From NCBI RefSeq assembly GCF_016801865.2, contig NC_068938.1, positions 111,352,141 to 111,416,140 on the forward strand: DNA of 64,000 nt, in the 5' to 3' direction. Source of the DNA: Culex pipiens pallens (taxonomy: Eukaryota > Arthropoda > Insecta > Diptera > Culicidae). This document shows positions 12,643 through 24,040 of the stretch, piece by piece. Under the pieces are notes generated by a model that was not told the DNA's origin, ran no database searches, and saw only the letters and a program-made list of their open reading frames with translations. Positions within the stretch are counted from its first letter, which is position 1. Each line of letters begins with the position of its first letter. The translations under genes and the position numbers were made by a program.

Positions 12643-13008
12643 CGTAGTGATGGTGCTCTATTGTCGCATGTCGGTTTTAGACAAAATGGTGCTAAGGACA
12701 CTGTTTTGTGCAGCTGTCAATGTCTAACCTTTTTAACTTAGTGGATTCCCCAAACTCGATTTCTAGCTCGATATATTCAACAAACCCGTACAAACTCCTT
12801 GCCATGGTGATCGTGCAATTTTGTCACACCCTATGAGTGTTAGAATTTGTTTACATTTTTGATAATAACTCCCAATCATAGTACAATGCACAGATCAGTC
12901 AGCCAGCATTATTGCTTTAGGTTTTGGTTATCCAAGATCAAACATTTAAAACGCGTTTTTCTCGAAATGTCAAAAACCGACTTGCGACAAGATAGCGCGA
13001 CCACATCG
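12643..13008. mobile_element. Inverted-repeat element between 21-bp direct repeats
   Basis: Near the left end lies TCGCATGTCGGTTTTAGAC and near the right end GTCAAAAACCGACTTGCGACA, which is its approximate inverse. The segment is bounded by a 21-bp direct repeat with one mismatch (12622-12642 and 13009-13029). The repeats may be a target duplication or part of a longer terminal sequence. The core GCGCTATCTTGT (minus) is shared with the element at 13843-14437. Confidence 0.6.
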
Positions 13009-13842
13009 AATTGAGATTTTACTACATGTAGAGCTGCTTTGGGACTGCGTCGAACGTGGCAATATATTCACTCATAAATTTTTCAGATTCTATCCGCACT
13101 ACTGCAGAATTTGGTATTTTCTTTGGTGGTATGCAGTTCAGTGCATTTTTACATGGTGCAGTTTGGCAAAATATTTCTTGAACAAACTTTAGAACTTGAG
13201 AGAATTTGCATTTTGTAGCAATTCCTGTCGTTTAAAAAGACAATTGAGAAATGTTGGAGTTTTTATACCTGATGATCATTCTTCAAAAATGATAATAATC
13301 CAAGTTAATATTGTAATTAACAGTATGTATTTATTTTGCAGTATAGTTCTTTTAACATTTCGAAACAAAAAAAGAAAATGTTGGCAATCGCAAAAAAACA
13401 TACACAATCAATATATCTACTATGAGAATATCTATTCATAATTAACAATTTTATTTAAAACTTTACTCATGTAACCTATTTACATATTTTGGTTAAAATA
13501 AGAACAGTCCAAGCAAAACAATGTAAATAGCCCAATGTTTTGCTTTAATTTTAAAAGATTTGGCTTGGAAAAGGGAAACAAGTTCAACTTAAAGTTACAA
13601 AATGAGATAGAGTGGCTCGTTCTTTAAAATATATGACAAATTAGAAAGATTTTTCAAAAACCTTTTCTACGAAAGCTGCAGACTGACATGATTTTCACCA
13701 AATTTAAATATCTGGCATAAAAAAAACTATGGCACTTATGTGGCTTGAGAAGTTTGAGAAAGAGTTGCCAGTTATTCATATATCATATTTTTTACCGAAT
13801 GGATCCTTGATTTGTAATTAAACAAAATAAATTTTCTCAAAT

Positions 13843-14437
13843 CGTCTGCTGTGTGCTATCTTGTTACATAGACCATTTTGGTCGAAAATGAGTTAATGAT
13901 GACGTTTTGCTATGCTTAACAAATACTACAAGATGCTTTAACCCGATTTTGGGAACTCGCTTCCGTTCCGTCAAAATGATTGTGCACACTTGTGACAAGT
14001 CATGTTGTTGGAAAATGTGAAAAAAAATTCTTGTTTTTCACAAATTTATGTTGATACACACTTTCTAAAGGCAACGCAATCTTGTGTTTTTGAAAATATA
14101 TTGATAAAGTTGGTTAAACTATTGATTTAAGCCTATTTTAGTTTGTATGGGAATTCTGTGCACACTTGTGACACGTAGTACAATTTTACTTTCGAAACAC
14201 ACTTGTGACACGTGCTTTTCAGATTTTTGTTTACATAATTTACTGTATCTTTCAACTAGTGTAACCAAATTAGTTGAAACTTGAAGCGTTTGTTAAGCGA
14301 TATTATACGAACCAATTGCTTCAACAAGTTTGGCTCTATCATTCATAGTTTTGAAAATATTTATCATCAAACTTTAAAAATCGATTTTCTCGAATAGTAC
14401 TAAATGGTCGTTGTCACAAGATAGCACACAACAGACG
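13843..14437. mobile_element. 595-bp TIR element
   Basis: Ends CGTCTGCTGTGTGCTATCTT and AAGATAGCACACAACAGACG are inverted with one mismatch. AAAT lies on each side (13839-13842 and 14438-14441) and may be a 4-bp target duplication. Internally CACACTTGTGACA-like motifs occur three times (about 13985, 14161 and 14200). Non-autonomous. Confidence 0.75.
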
Positions 14438-14588
14438 AAATGTCAACACAGCATAAAATAACTAAGCGATGTTATTGGTTTTTTAACGTCAATATTTTTT
14501 TCAAAAATGCGTCTGTAGCAAATCGACATTTTGTAATAAAACCTTCTTTAAAAAAATACAGTTGACTATGTTTTAATGAATTCGGTAG

Positions 14589-14722
14589 TAACTTTTCAAT
14601 AGGGCGAATCTTTGATTGTAAACAAGCAGACAACCCCCCTCTTACTTGACGTGAACTGTCACTTGAGCAAAAGGGATAGACTGTTTGTTTACAATCAAGG
14701 ATTCGTCCTATTGAAATGTAAC
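14589..14722. mobile_element. Hairpin MITE
   Basis: Arms at about 14589-14630 and 14681-14722 are inverted: AGGGCGAATCTTTGATTGTA against TACAATCAAGGATTCGTCCT. A short middle carries further complementarity. Small foldback with no coding capacity. Confidence 0.75.
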
Positions 14723-14969
14723 TTCGAAATTGTGTCATTGCAGATAATTATTTAATAAATGAAAAGAACTTGACGACAAAACCAAATCAACCAGAGAGAC
14801 CTTTCTTAACATATTATTTTCTAATATTAACCTGTTATTTTTATATGGATTACTTTCTAGTAAGAAACATAAAAATAATGCAAAATGGGTTGTTTGATGA
14901 TAAAAAGTCCACACAATGTTTAGGCAAATTAAATAAAAAATCGGCGGCCTTAATATTTATAAATTACAA

Positions 14970-15263
14970 GCCTTACCCGACAAACTTCGTTCTGCCTTTT
15001 TTCGTTTGTTGACATTTTCTACTTTTTTTTGCTTATTCAGCCTCCTGTGATCAAAATTTGATTTTACGTAACTTTCTCCATACAATTTGCCGATGCTCCG
15101 GAATTGATTCCAGAGTGGCCAAAGTTGTAACTTTTTGGCGTAAGAACCTTCCTTGGACTTATACGAACCCAACGCAAAAAAGAGCACCTCGATCCGACGT
15201 TCCGTGTTGAACTGATTCGCGTTCGAACAAAACCGTCGAAATTTTTTATATATATAGATAGAA
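14970..15263 (+). repeat. Interspersed repeat, copy 1 (LINE-tail-like)
   Basis: Shares TTCAGCCTCCTGTGATCAA, TTCCTTGG, TATACGAACCCAACGCAA and TTCGCGTTCGAACAAAACCG, in the same order, with 16892-17160 and 42340-42655. All three end in TATATATAGA-rich sequence. That fits the 3' end of a non-LTR retrotransposon or a SINE, but no open frame confirms a class. Confidence 0.75.
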
Positions 15264-16711
15264 GAAGATTCCACAAATTTCTCATGATCAACTATTATAA
15301 CTGTCTTCATTGGAAACTAAAAGTAAATGTGAAATTCTGAAGTTTTGAAAAGTTTTTAAAACTTCAAATCTATTACCCAGAAAAAAAACTATCGTTTTCT
15401 GTCCATAGTGGAAGTGCCAATAATGCGTTTTCTTTTCAGTTTGTTTCCAACCAATTCTCAACTCCAATTTCCCAAAGCTTTTTTCTCGCGAGCCAAGAAA
15501 CAATACCAATCCATAAATCAACCCACTCTCTACGCGACAAAGTTAAACAAGAGATAAAGCATCCTCCGGGCCAACCGGGGGTGCGCGCGTGAATTTTCAA
15601 TCCATTACTGTCTTCGATCTGTCTGTCGTGGCACCTTTTTTTCTTTTTCCTACGCTGGAAAGTGCCCCAAACTGGGACCGTTTTTCGCGCTCGTTTGAAT
15701 TTTAAAGCGTCCGCTGCTCCTCCCCCGGGTGGTGGAAAATGCACTTATCGCCTTCTGGAAAATCACAGCGCGCTCAGTGTCACCCAGTAAACGAAAAAAG
15801 AAAACGCATAATAAATGACACTTTCTTCGTTTCTTGCCTCACTGAAACTCCCCCGCTGGGGGGAGAAGGTGCTGCTATCTGCCAGTCCCAGACGTTTTGT
15901 CGTCCACTCTTTGAAGATTTGACGCCCATTTCTCATTGAATTACATTAAAGCGACAATCGATTCATTACTCATTTTCTGATTCAGCAAGCTTCAGCCGGG
16001 ATTAGCTAGGAGAGACGGAGTCATCTCACATCTTGGCGGAGGACGTTTTCTTTGAAACAAAGCCCTGTCGAGCAGTTCTTATTGGTATATTTCCAATTCC
16101 CGGTTAGATAAGCCTCTAAACGGCTTAACAAGGTGCCATGCGGCTCCATTCGAGCATTTCAATGGGATCAACCGGTAACACCTTTTGTTTCGTCTCCCTT
16201 TGCTGTTTATTCAATAAACCGAAAAAGAAATCCACTTTCCACACAGGTTCGTCGATGCGTACAGACATCCGGCAAATATGGAACAGTTACAAGTTTAACA
16301 TGCAGATTTCTTTCTTAAAGTGAAATATTTAATTAGAGGTTTCTTTAAATAATGAAGCACTACTAAAAAATCATCGAAAATTCGTCCAAATACCAAAAAC
16401 ATTTTTGTACATTTTTGTAAACCGGAACACGATCTTCAGTTTAGCGTGTGTATTTCTTTCAATGTTTGTTCAAGAGCAATCCTAAATAATTTCGCAAATC
16501 GATTAAGCTTTATTGAAATGTATTTCGTGATTTTAAACTATTTTTTTCTAGGGAGTTTGACACAAAATTTCACACAAGTTTGACATTGAAAATCGGATCA
16601 ATGTTTTGCAAGATATCATCGATTGAAAATTGGGGGTCAATTGGATACAAAATAAAAAAAAAATTTTGGCAGCTGGTCAGAAGGTCAGCCGAAGGTCAGA
16701 TCAAAGTCCAA
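15264..16711. other. Unique sequence, no gene recognised
   Basis: About 1.4 kb of non-repeated DNA. Open frames of up to 102 residues overlap on both strands around 15436-15939 without recognisable protein features. Poly-A and poly-T runs interrupt it. Confidence 0.4.
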
Positions 16712-16891
16712 AAAAGCAAACTGTAGAGAATATGCTAAGTTTTCGAATCGATATTTTTTTAAATTTTAAAAAAATGTGTTGAATAATTTGACCCTTAAAA
16801 TGTCTATATCTAATAAAAACAGTGCACTCTATCAAAATTTAACAAACATACTTTTCGAATCAAAATTCAGCTTTGCATATTTTATACTTTA

Positions 16892-17160
16892 CAAGCTCTT
16901 TCCGGCAAACTTCGTCTTGCCCTTTTTTAGTTTTCTGACGTTTCTGGCTTGTTTGCTAATTCAGCCTCCTGTGATCAACATTTGATTTTACGCAGCTTTT
17001 CCCATACAATTCCAGAGTGGCCAAAGTGTCAATTAGTTAGCGTATAAACCTTCCTTGGGCTTATACGAACCCAACGCAACAAAAAGCACCTCCATCCGAA
17101 GTTCCGTGTTGAATTGATTCGCGTTCGAACAAAACCGTCGAAATTTTTTATATATATAGA
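16892..17160 (+). repeat. Interspersed repeat, copy 2, nested
   Basis: Same family as 14970-15263 and 42340-42655, somewhat shorter: a GATGCTCCGGAAT-type segment present in the other copies is missing. It interrupts the 660-bp tandem unit, as the uninterrupted unit at 18440-18460 shows. Confidence 0.8.
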
Positions 17161-17178
17161 AGATAACCAATTTCTAAA

Positions 17179-17783
17179 GACCGGCCCGTGGCTTAATGGC
17201 TACGGCTCCCGCCTCATAAGCGGAAGGTTCCGGGTTCGATTCCCGACCGGTCTCCTTGAAATTATTCGACTATAACTGAACTTTGAATATGAACAAAAAA
17301 CGCATGGAATCAGGTGGGATTCGAACTCACACCTTTGGATTGGTAGTCAGATGCTCTAGCCACTCGGCCACCGAGGGGTTGACACCCCTTGAGTGAATTA
17401 ACCCGTAGTGGTGAAATAATGTCACAAGGTCATTTACTATATAATACAACAATCCCTTTCCCAACGATTCCCCTACACACACTACACACCATATTCTATA
17501 AATAACTTGAAGTGGTTGGTACGGTATGTCCTCACTTCTTCTTCTTCCCCTGATGATTCCATGAAATGTGGGTTCCGTTCATAGAATCTGTCTCTTGCGG
17601 TTAATGCAACGCAGTAGGCCGGGCCGCTTTAGTGAGTGTAATACATTTCGGGGGGTCTCGAAAGTACTGCAATCATTAATAATGACAAGAAAGAACTTGA
17701 GGCGTAATCTAACCATAAGTTCTTCCCGGATGCTTTCTTCGGACTGGCTGCGCTTGTGTTCGATTAGATTAGATTAGATTAGA
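17179..17783 (+). mobile_element. 605-bp composite tRNA SINE with 24-bp target duplication
   Basis: The head at about 17179-17254 is tRNA-like, with an acceptor GACCGGC/ACCGGTC pairing at six of seven positions, a B box GGTTCGATTCC and loop CTCATAA (Met-like CAT anticodon). A second tRNA-like module at about 17310-17385 runs in the opposite direction (read minus: GGTGGCCGAGTGGCTAGAGC, loop CTACCAA, GAGTTCGAATCCC). A body of about 380 bp follows and ends in a (GATTA)n tail at about 17762-17783. The 24 bases 17155-17178 are repeated exactly at 17784-17807. A partial copy lies at 31800-31975 on the minus strand. The head alone could pass for a tRNA-Met gene, but the tail and duplication argue for a retroposon. 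Confidence 0.9.
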
Positions 17784-18954
17784 TATAGAAGATAACCAAT
17801 TTCTAAAAATACATAACTTTACGTCCGTCATACCCTATAGCCTAAAAGGCACATTTTGTCTACTAAAACTTATAAAAAATAAAGAAAAATCGAAGGGGGT
17901 AAAGTTTGTCCAAACCAAGTTTTCGCGATAAAAATTAAATTTAATATAATGGGTCATTTTTTTCAAGTGCAACTGAATAGTAATCATAACCTTCAACTTT
18001 GCCGAAAACACCAAATAAATCAGAAAATCTATTCTCGAGATACAGAAACTAATGATACAAAATGGCTTATTTGGACAAAACAAAAGGATGGACAAAATTT
18101 CATGCAAGTCAAAAATCAGTCAAAAAACAGTACAAAAATTAAAATCAGGATATTTGGGAAATTCTAGAGAACTGTTTTCATTGGACTTAAGAATTTCCAA
18201 CAAATTGGTATAAGACGAATTTTTCACACCAATTTTGATATGAAAGTACAAACGAAGATTTTTTTGCAGCAAACTGTAGAGAATATGCTAAGTTTTCGAA
18301 TCGATAATTTTTTAAATTAAAAAAAAAGGCAATTGTGTTGAATAATTTGACCCTAAAAATGTCTAAATCTTAAAAAAAAACAGTGCACTCTATCAAAATT
18401 TTACAAACATACTTTTCGATTTAAAATTCAACTTTGCATATTCTACACTTTATAATCAATTTCTAAAAATACATAACTTTACGTCCGTCATACCCTATAG
18501 CCTAAAAAGTACATTTTGTCTACTAAAACTCATAAAAAATAAAGAAAAATCGAAAGGGGTGAAGTTTGTCCAAACCAAGTTTTCGCGATAAAAATTAAAT
18601 TTAATATAATGGGTCATTTTTCTTCAAGTGCAACTGAATAGTAATCATAACTTTCAACTTTGCCGAAAACACCAAATCGATCAGAAAATCTATTCTCGAG
18701 GTACAGAAACTTATGATGCAAAATGGCTTATTTGGACAGAAGAAAAGGATGGACAAAATTTCATGCAAGTCAAAAATCGATCAAAAAATAGTACAAAAAT
18801 TAGAATCAGGATATTTGCGAAATTCTAGAGAACTGTTATCATTGGACTTAAGAATTTCCAACAAATTGGTATAAGACGAATTTTTTACACCAATTTTGAT
18901 ATGAAAGTACAAACGAAGATTTTTTCGATAAAGCTGGATGGATAAATTTACGAT

Positions 18955-19250
18955 TAATGTTGATAAAATCAAGTTTTGCAACGAGTTTTATATAACATTT
19001 GTAGCAACTCCAGAATTTGGATTGAAATTATCAGTAGAATTTTTGTTTTCCCGCTTAAATGTTATTTGCCGTCAAGATAAACGTCAAACTTCCAATCAGA
19101 ATTACTTTTCGATACAAGTTCTGTTTATGATTTTTTCAGCCCACAAATGGATATTGCAATGTACTTTTCAGTATGTACTTATTTTTGATCATTTCTTCAT
19201 TTGAGAATAACAGAAAACTAAGTAGTTCACCGTTCCGTTAGAAAAAAAAA
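18955..19250 (+). repeat. Fragment related to the 8.4-10.9 kb foldback
   Basis: Contains AATCAAGTTTTGCAACGAGTT followed by ACAACTC-type and AACTAAGTAGTT-type pieces, in the same order as around 9035-9345 of the foldback arm. Degenerate. Confidence 0.5.
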
Positions 19251-21784
19251 ACTTACTTTTCCTTTATGATATAGTTACTAGAATGTAACAAAAATGACTT
19301 TTTGGCGGGCATTCAAGGGTTTGTTTCTGTGAGCATACCAAGTCCAAATCCAAAATATGAGCTCGATTTGACGTAACAGGAACTGAAGCTTTGCATTTAA
19401 ATTTTAAATGGGATTCAACCCGTAAAAAAAAGATTTTTTCAAAAATGGCACTTTTTGAGGCATTTTGGCCACTGAAGCGTTTATTTTCAACATCATTGGC
19501 GTGTAGACCAGATCCTTGCGCATCTGTTGGTATTTATAACATTGAAAGTTGGAGCACCCTGGAGCTCGGTACAGACCCTCAAAGTTTGTAATTTTTTCGA
19601 AAAATTGACACCGGTAAAAAAGATATGCGTCTAGGGCGTCGCGACACATATATTGCCGGGGCGATTTTTCGAAAAAATGCCGAACATTGAAGGTTCATTT
19701 AAGCTGTTCTTAAACTGTTCATTTTTTATTGAAACAAATTCCTTGGCAGTATGTGATTTCTAAATAAAAAGTATTTTTCATATTTTTAATATTTGTGAGC
19801 TTTTCACTAAATATTCCAGTTTCGAAAACCCCAATAGTTAAAAATATCATTTGTCGTCGTTGTCGATCAGTCGTCTGACGGTGGTCCAAGATAGATGTGA
19901 GAGGCTGATTTCCTGGTACATTACAGAATCCAGATCCAGATTTGGCATGGCATGACAGCCACACTTTTTTCTAATGTTGATACCACTGCAGGATTTTGAC
20001 ATCTCGGGCGTGCACCGTTCTTAACGCCATCTTCGCTTAAAAATCTGGATACACAAGCATATGCACTAGGACCCAAAATTAAATAATGAAATTCAATAAA
20101 TTGAGTCTAAGATCTTGTCTCAAATTGGCGACTGTCCCAAAATTGTAGGACAACTGTTCTCCACGACTGAAGAAAGCGAAGACACCTTTCGAGGCGCCAC
20201 GTATCGATACACCCCGTAGAGCTAGCCGGGCCAGTTGTCGACCGATACGTAGGTACATGCAAACGCCATAATGCTTTCCCGGTGGGAAAACGGAAAAACA
20301 TTCACGTGCGTGCGTTCGTTTGTGTCTCACCATTGAAATAGGATACACACGCGTGTGTCTGTGCGTTTGTCGTTTGTGGCAGGAATTCCCATAAGAAAAT
20401 GGACTTATTTTCTCGTTTGCCCATCCTTCCGTTCCACCAGACAATGGTTGGGTTAGGACGGTGAATGCCACAGTTTTTTTTTTCTTTTTTTTTTCTCCTT
20501 TCTAGGAAGCTGAGAAGTTTCCCGATGAAAGTTAGGGTATTGAGAAAAAATGTGCACCACTCACGAAACGAGATAGGTAACGAATGAATTGGAAGAAAGT
20601 GGCTCGATTTTCCCAGGGGATCCATTCACCTAAAAGAACAGGTAGCGTGTAAAAGGGTACTGTTCGGTTGGTGTTTTGGACATGCTGATCTGAGTGTTTT
20701 GTTCAAGTATTGGGGAAAATGTTTTGCAGAAAATACACTGGGAATGAAATCTATAGAAGACAAACAACATTTCATCTAGGAAATTTGATAGCAATCAATA
20801 TTAAATAATTGCAATCAAATTATTACTATCCTGAAAAAAAATCATTATTTTTCCAACTGTATTCCTTTTTACAACAAACCATCAAGTGAAAACATATTTT
20901 CATACTAAAGCTATACATAAAGTTTACCCATGTTGTTATTGACAAGCTTCAAACCATGTCGAGCTTTTATTGTTCCGTTGAGAAATTCCGCGCTCCATTA
21001 AAAAGGCGAGTATAAAATTCATCAAAACACTCCCAAAACTTCCCCCCCGGAGACGCACTTTGTCCGCGTTCAGTCAGCCGTGTCCTCGCGAAAAATTTCA
21101 CTCGGTTTCAACTTTCAACGCCTACAAAAGCAACAACAACAGCGCCCCATAAACTTTGATCCAAGTCGTAAAACTCGTCTCGAAGTGAGAATGCCTTACT
21201 TCCCTAATTTACTGCTAAATGGTGCATTCAAGTGAGCCGAGGAAAGAATGCGAGGCTGCCAGTCGATAAATCGAGTGGTAAAGTGGTACCGAATTTTTTA
21301 CTCGATATTTTGTCTCGATATCCATCATCTCAGTTAATATCCATACTGGCAGTTGAGTTGAGGAATCTGGCACCTTCCGCGGGTGAGTATTTCACGTCGA
21401 AACTATATTGCTATTTGCATATCTGGTTATTTGATGTTGGTTGGCTGGTTGGATGGAACATTGCTTAGATGCGACCGGTGGCAACTAGCCAGAACTGCAA
21501 ACAACAAACCACCTGGCAGATCAAATGGAATCTGAAGTTGATATTGGTATTTGACTACGGTCATATTTGATGGAAGTATTATGCCAAATAAATCAATTTA
21601 TTTATATTTATATTTCGACAAGTTTTTCTATATTAGATTTAAAATGTTTACTCCTGATGTTTTCTTTAACATCTAGAATTATGTCTTATTTTTCTTCATT
21701 ACTTTTTTTTATTGAACGAACACCAACAAAGATGTTCTGAAAATGGCATGAAGGCAATTCTCCACCAAACTCGGTAATTTATGT
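19251..21784. other. Unique sequence, no gene recognised
   Basis: About 2.5 kb. Open frames of up to 130 residues on the minus strand at 20079-20625 have no recognisable motif and overlap each other in several frames. A TATAAAA-like box lies at about 21010, followed by GC-richer sequence with (CAA)n at about 21130. A promoter and 5' UTR would be conceivable, but nothing downstream supports a coding exon. Confidence 0.35.
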
Positions 21785-24040
21785 TACTAATATTTTTTTA
21801 TTTGGCTCAAACTTGTTGGGAACCTTCCCTATTACCAAAGAAGCCATTTTGTGTCATTGGTTCATCAATAAAAATTTCCATACAATTTTTAAAGCTGTTC
21901 ATACAAAAATGGAATGTAAATATTCGAAAATCTGTAACTTTTCAAGGAATTTTTCGATTGATTTGGTGTCTTCTGCAAAGTTGTAGGTATTGATGAGGAC
22001 TATTCAGATAAAATAGGTACACGGAAAAAAAATTAGTGATGTTTTAATTAACTTTTTTTTCGCAACAATTCAATTTCACAAAATCCGTATTTTTTAATTT
22101 TTTAATTTTTTATATGTTTTAGGGGACAAAACCCCGAATCTTTTAAGCCAGGGGTGCTCAATGTTTTTAGAGGCCAGGCCAAATTTAAAGCTCAATTGAG
22201 CTTGTGGGCCAGATTTACTAAACTATTTTAATTTAAAAGACTGGAAAATACATCTATAAGTTGATTTTTTAGTTGTTTTTTGAACATTTTGGGTAATTAA
22301 AAATAATAGTTTTGTATTTATATTTCAAGGTGGTGACATGTAAACTTATCAATTTATGTAACGGGGTAATTTTATCTTTAAATCGAGTGTGACTAATGAA
22401 AAATCTTTTAGAGCTAGAATTTCAATGATAGAAAATGTTTTAAGCAACCGTAAAGTTAAACTGCAATCATTATTTAAAAAAAAAAGATTCGACGAAAATT
22501 TTTTTTTTGCAAAAAAACAATGATTCATGGAAAATTGACAAAAATAAAATTTGTTTTTAATAAACCCGAACATGCTCAAATGATTCAGAACGAAGAGAAA
22601 TTCATTTTCAATTGATTTCAGCTGATCGTACCTCAGTTTCCATTGATTTTTCGATTTTTTATAAATATTTTGGCTCCTTGTTTTTTGAGCCAATTTTTAA
22701 TAATTGGGGGGAGGGTCGGTCGACAAAAGCTTTGTAAAATGTTTGCAATAGCCTTGATCCTCCGATTTCAACATTGTGTCCACCTGAATCAGATGGTAGT
22801 CAATCAGATTCGTTATCTAACTGTCATGAGTTCGAATCCCGGTTTCTAAGTGTAAAGTTAGTTTGAGGGTCAGTTCATAAAAGGGTCATTATGACTTTCA
22901 AATTAATATAGAATACTTATATTTTTAGAACAATTACAAGTTTCTACCTAAGTCAAATTTGAACGTTTTATAATTATTTTCAAAAATGTTTGATGAAAGT
23001 TTTGACGATATTTATTAGTTTCACTCATATTAAACCGTGTTAAATTGTTTTAATTAAAAGGATTTTTTGACAAAATATGTGTGTCTTAAAATGGGGATCA
23101 AAATACTGATAAGTCATTAGCTTTTTTATTAACAAAAAAAATATATAAAAGATAAGCATAAAAATGTTTAAAATAAACCTTAATTTTTAAAAAAGCATAA
23201 AATCACTTTACAAGTGGTCAACGGGCCATTTTACGTGATCATTCAAAATGGGTCCACGGGCCACAAAAAATCACCTCGCGGGCCACGTTTGGCCCGCGGG
23301 CCATACTTTGGTCACCCCTGTTTTAAGCCATTCAGAAGTATGGACCAAAATTTTGCCGACGAGTTATAATATTTTTTATATAGTGATTTTTGTAAAAAAA
23401 AAAATAAAATCTTGTACTACAATTTTTTTACCATATTTGTTTTATGTAAAATCGAAATTTGCAATCGAAAGTACTTCCCATTTTTTTTATTAAGTCCACC
23501 GTTTTCAAAATATAGCCATTCAAAGTTAAATTTTGTCCGGAAAATTCCGGTTTTAGATTTTTCAAATAGTGTCCATGATTGTCCATTCCCGAAAATATTT
23601 TTTTCAAAAGTTTCAGAAAATTTCTCATAATTTCGTCTAAAAAACATTGAAGATCAGACCACTGGTTGCTGAGACACAGCGGATAAAAGAAAAAGAAACC
23701 GGAAAATTATTTTTTTAGTTCTCACCCAAACAACACCTCCATTTTTTGATGTCGATGTCTCAGCCACTAATGGTTCGATTTTCAATGTTAAAATATTCGT
23801 GAAATTTTCCGATCTTATCGAAAACAATATTTTGAAATTTTCGAATCAAGACTAACATTTCCAAAGAGCCAAACATTCAATTTTTCGCCTTTTTGAAATG
23901 TTAGTCTTGATTAAAAAAAAATTAAAGCATTGTTTTCAAAAAGAATAGACCAAAGACACGAAAGCTCCAGTGCTTCAACATTTTTCGGAAAATCAATTTT
24001 CCACCTAGATTTGCGATCTTTACCACTGTGCATTGGTGCC
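21785..24040 (+). repeat. AT-rich dispersed element, copy A, split by a hAT insertion
   Basis: The parts 21785-22148 and 23321-24040 together align with 27280-28195. Shared landmarks are CAAAGAAGCCATTTTG, TCCATACAAA, GATTTGGTGTCTT, CACCCAAACAAC, AATGTTAAAATAT and AAGACTAACATTT. The right end, TTTGCGATCTTTACCACTGTG, resembles the terminal repeat of the 3301-4887 foldback, so they may be one family. No real coding frame. Confidence 0.75.
22149..23320. mobile_element. hAT-type non-autonomous element, 1172 bp
   Basis: Ends CAGGGGTG and CACCCCTG are inverted. A perfect 8-bp target duplication TTTTAAGC lies at 22141-22148 and 23321-23328, the hallmark of the hAT superfamily. Just inside both ends are GGCCA-rich stretches (for example GGCCCGCGGGCCA near 23291), common in arthropod hAT MITEs. 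A degenerate tRNA-like B box (GAGTTCGAATCCC) lies at about 22828. No transposase. Confidence 0.93.

Larger units (their letters stand above)
16712..18930 (+). repeat. Tandem repeat of ~660 bp, about 2.4 units, interrupted
   Basis: CAATTTCTAAAAATACATAA starts at 17797 and 18457, a 660-bp period, and the following sequence is closely repeated. The end of an earlier unit (16712-16893) matches 18271-18450. Between 16893 and 17797 the array is broken by a LINE-tail-like repeat (16892-17160), and next to that by a composite SINE (17179-17783). Short open frames at 17949 and 18628 are the same frame in successive units and not genes. Confidence 0.85.

Noticed and set aside
17179..17254. Possible functional tRNA-Met gene
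   Set aside because: Head of a 605-bp retroposon with tail and 24-bp target duplication; the last acceptor pair and one anticodon-stem pair are mismatched, and a second partial copy exists.
20079..20625. Overlapping minus frames of 64-130 residues
   Set aside because: Open in several frames at once, no recognisable motif, includes poly-A/T tracts.
21005..21180. TATA box and 5' UTR of a gene
   Set aside because: TATAAAA-like sequence is present, but no initiator at the right distance and no supported exon downstream.
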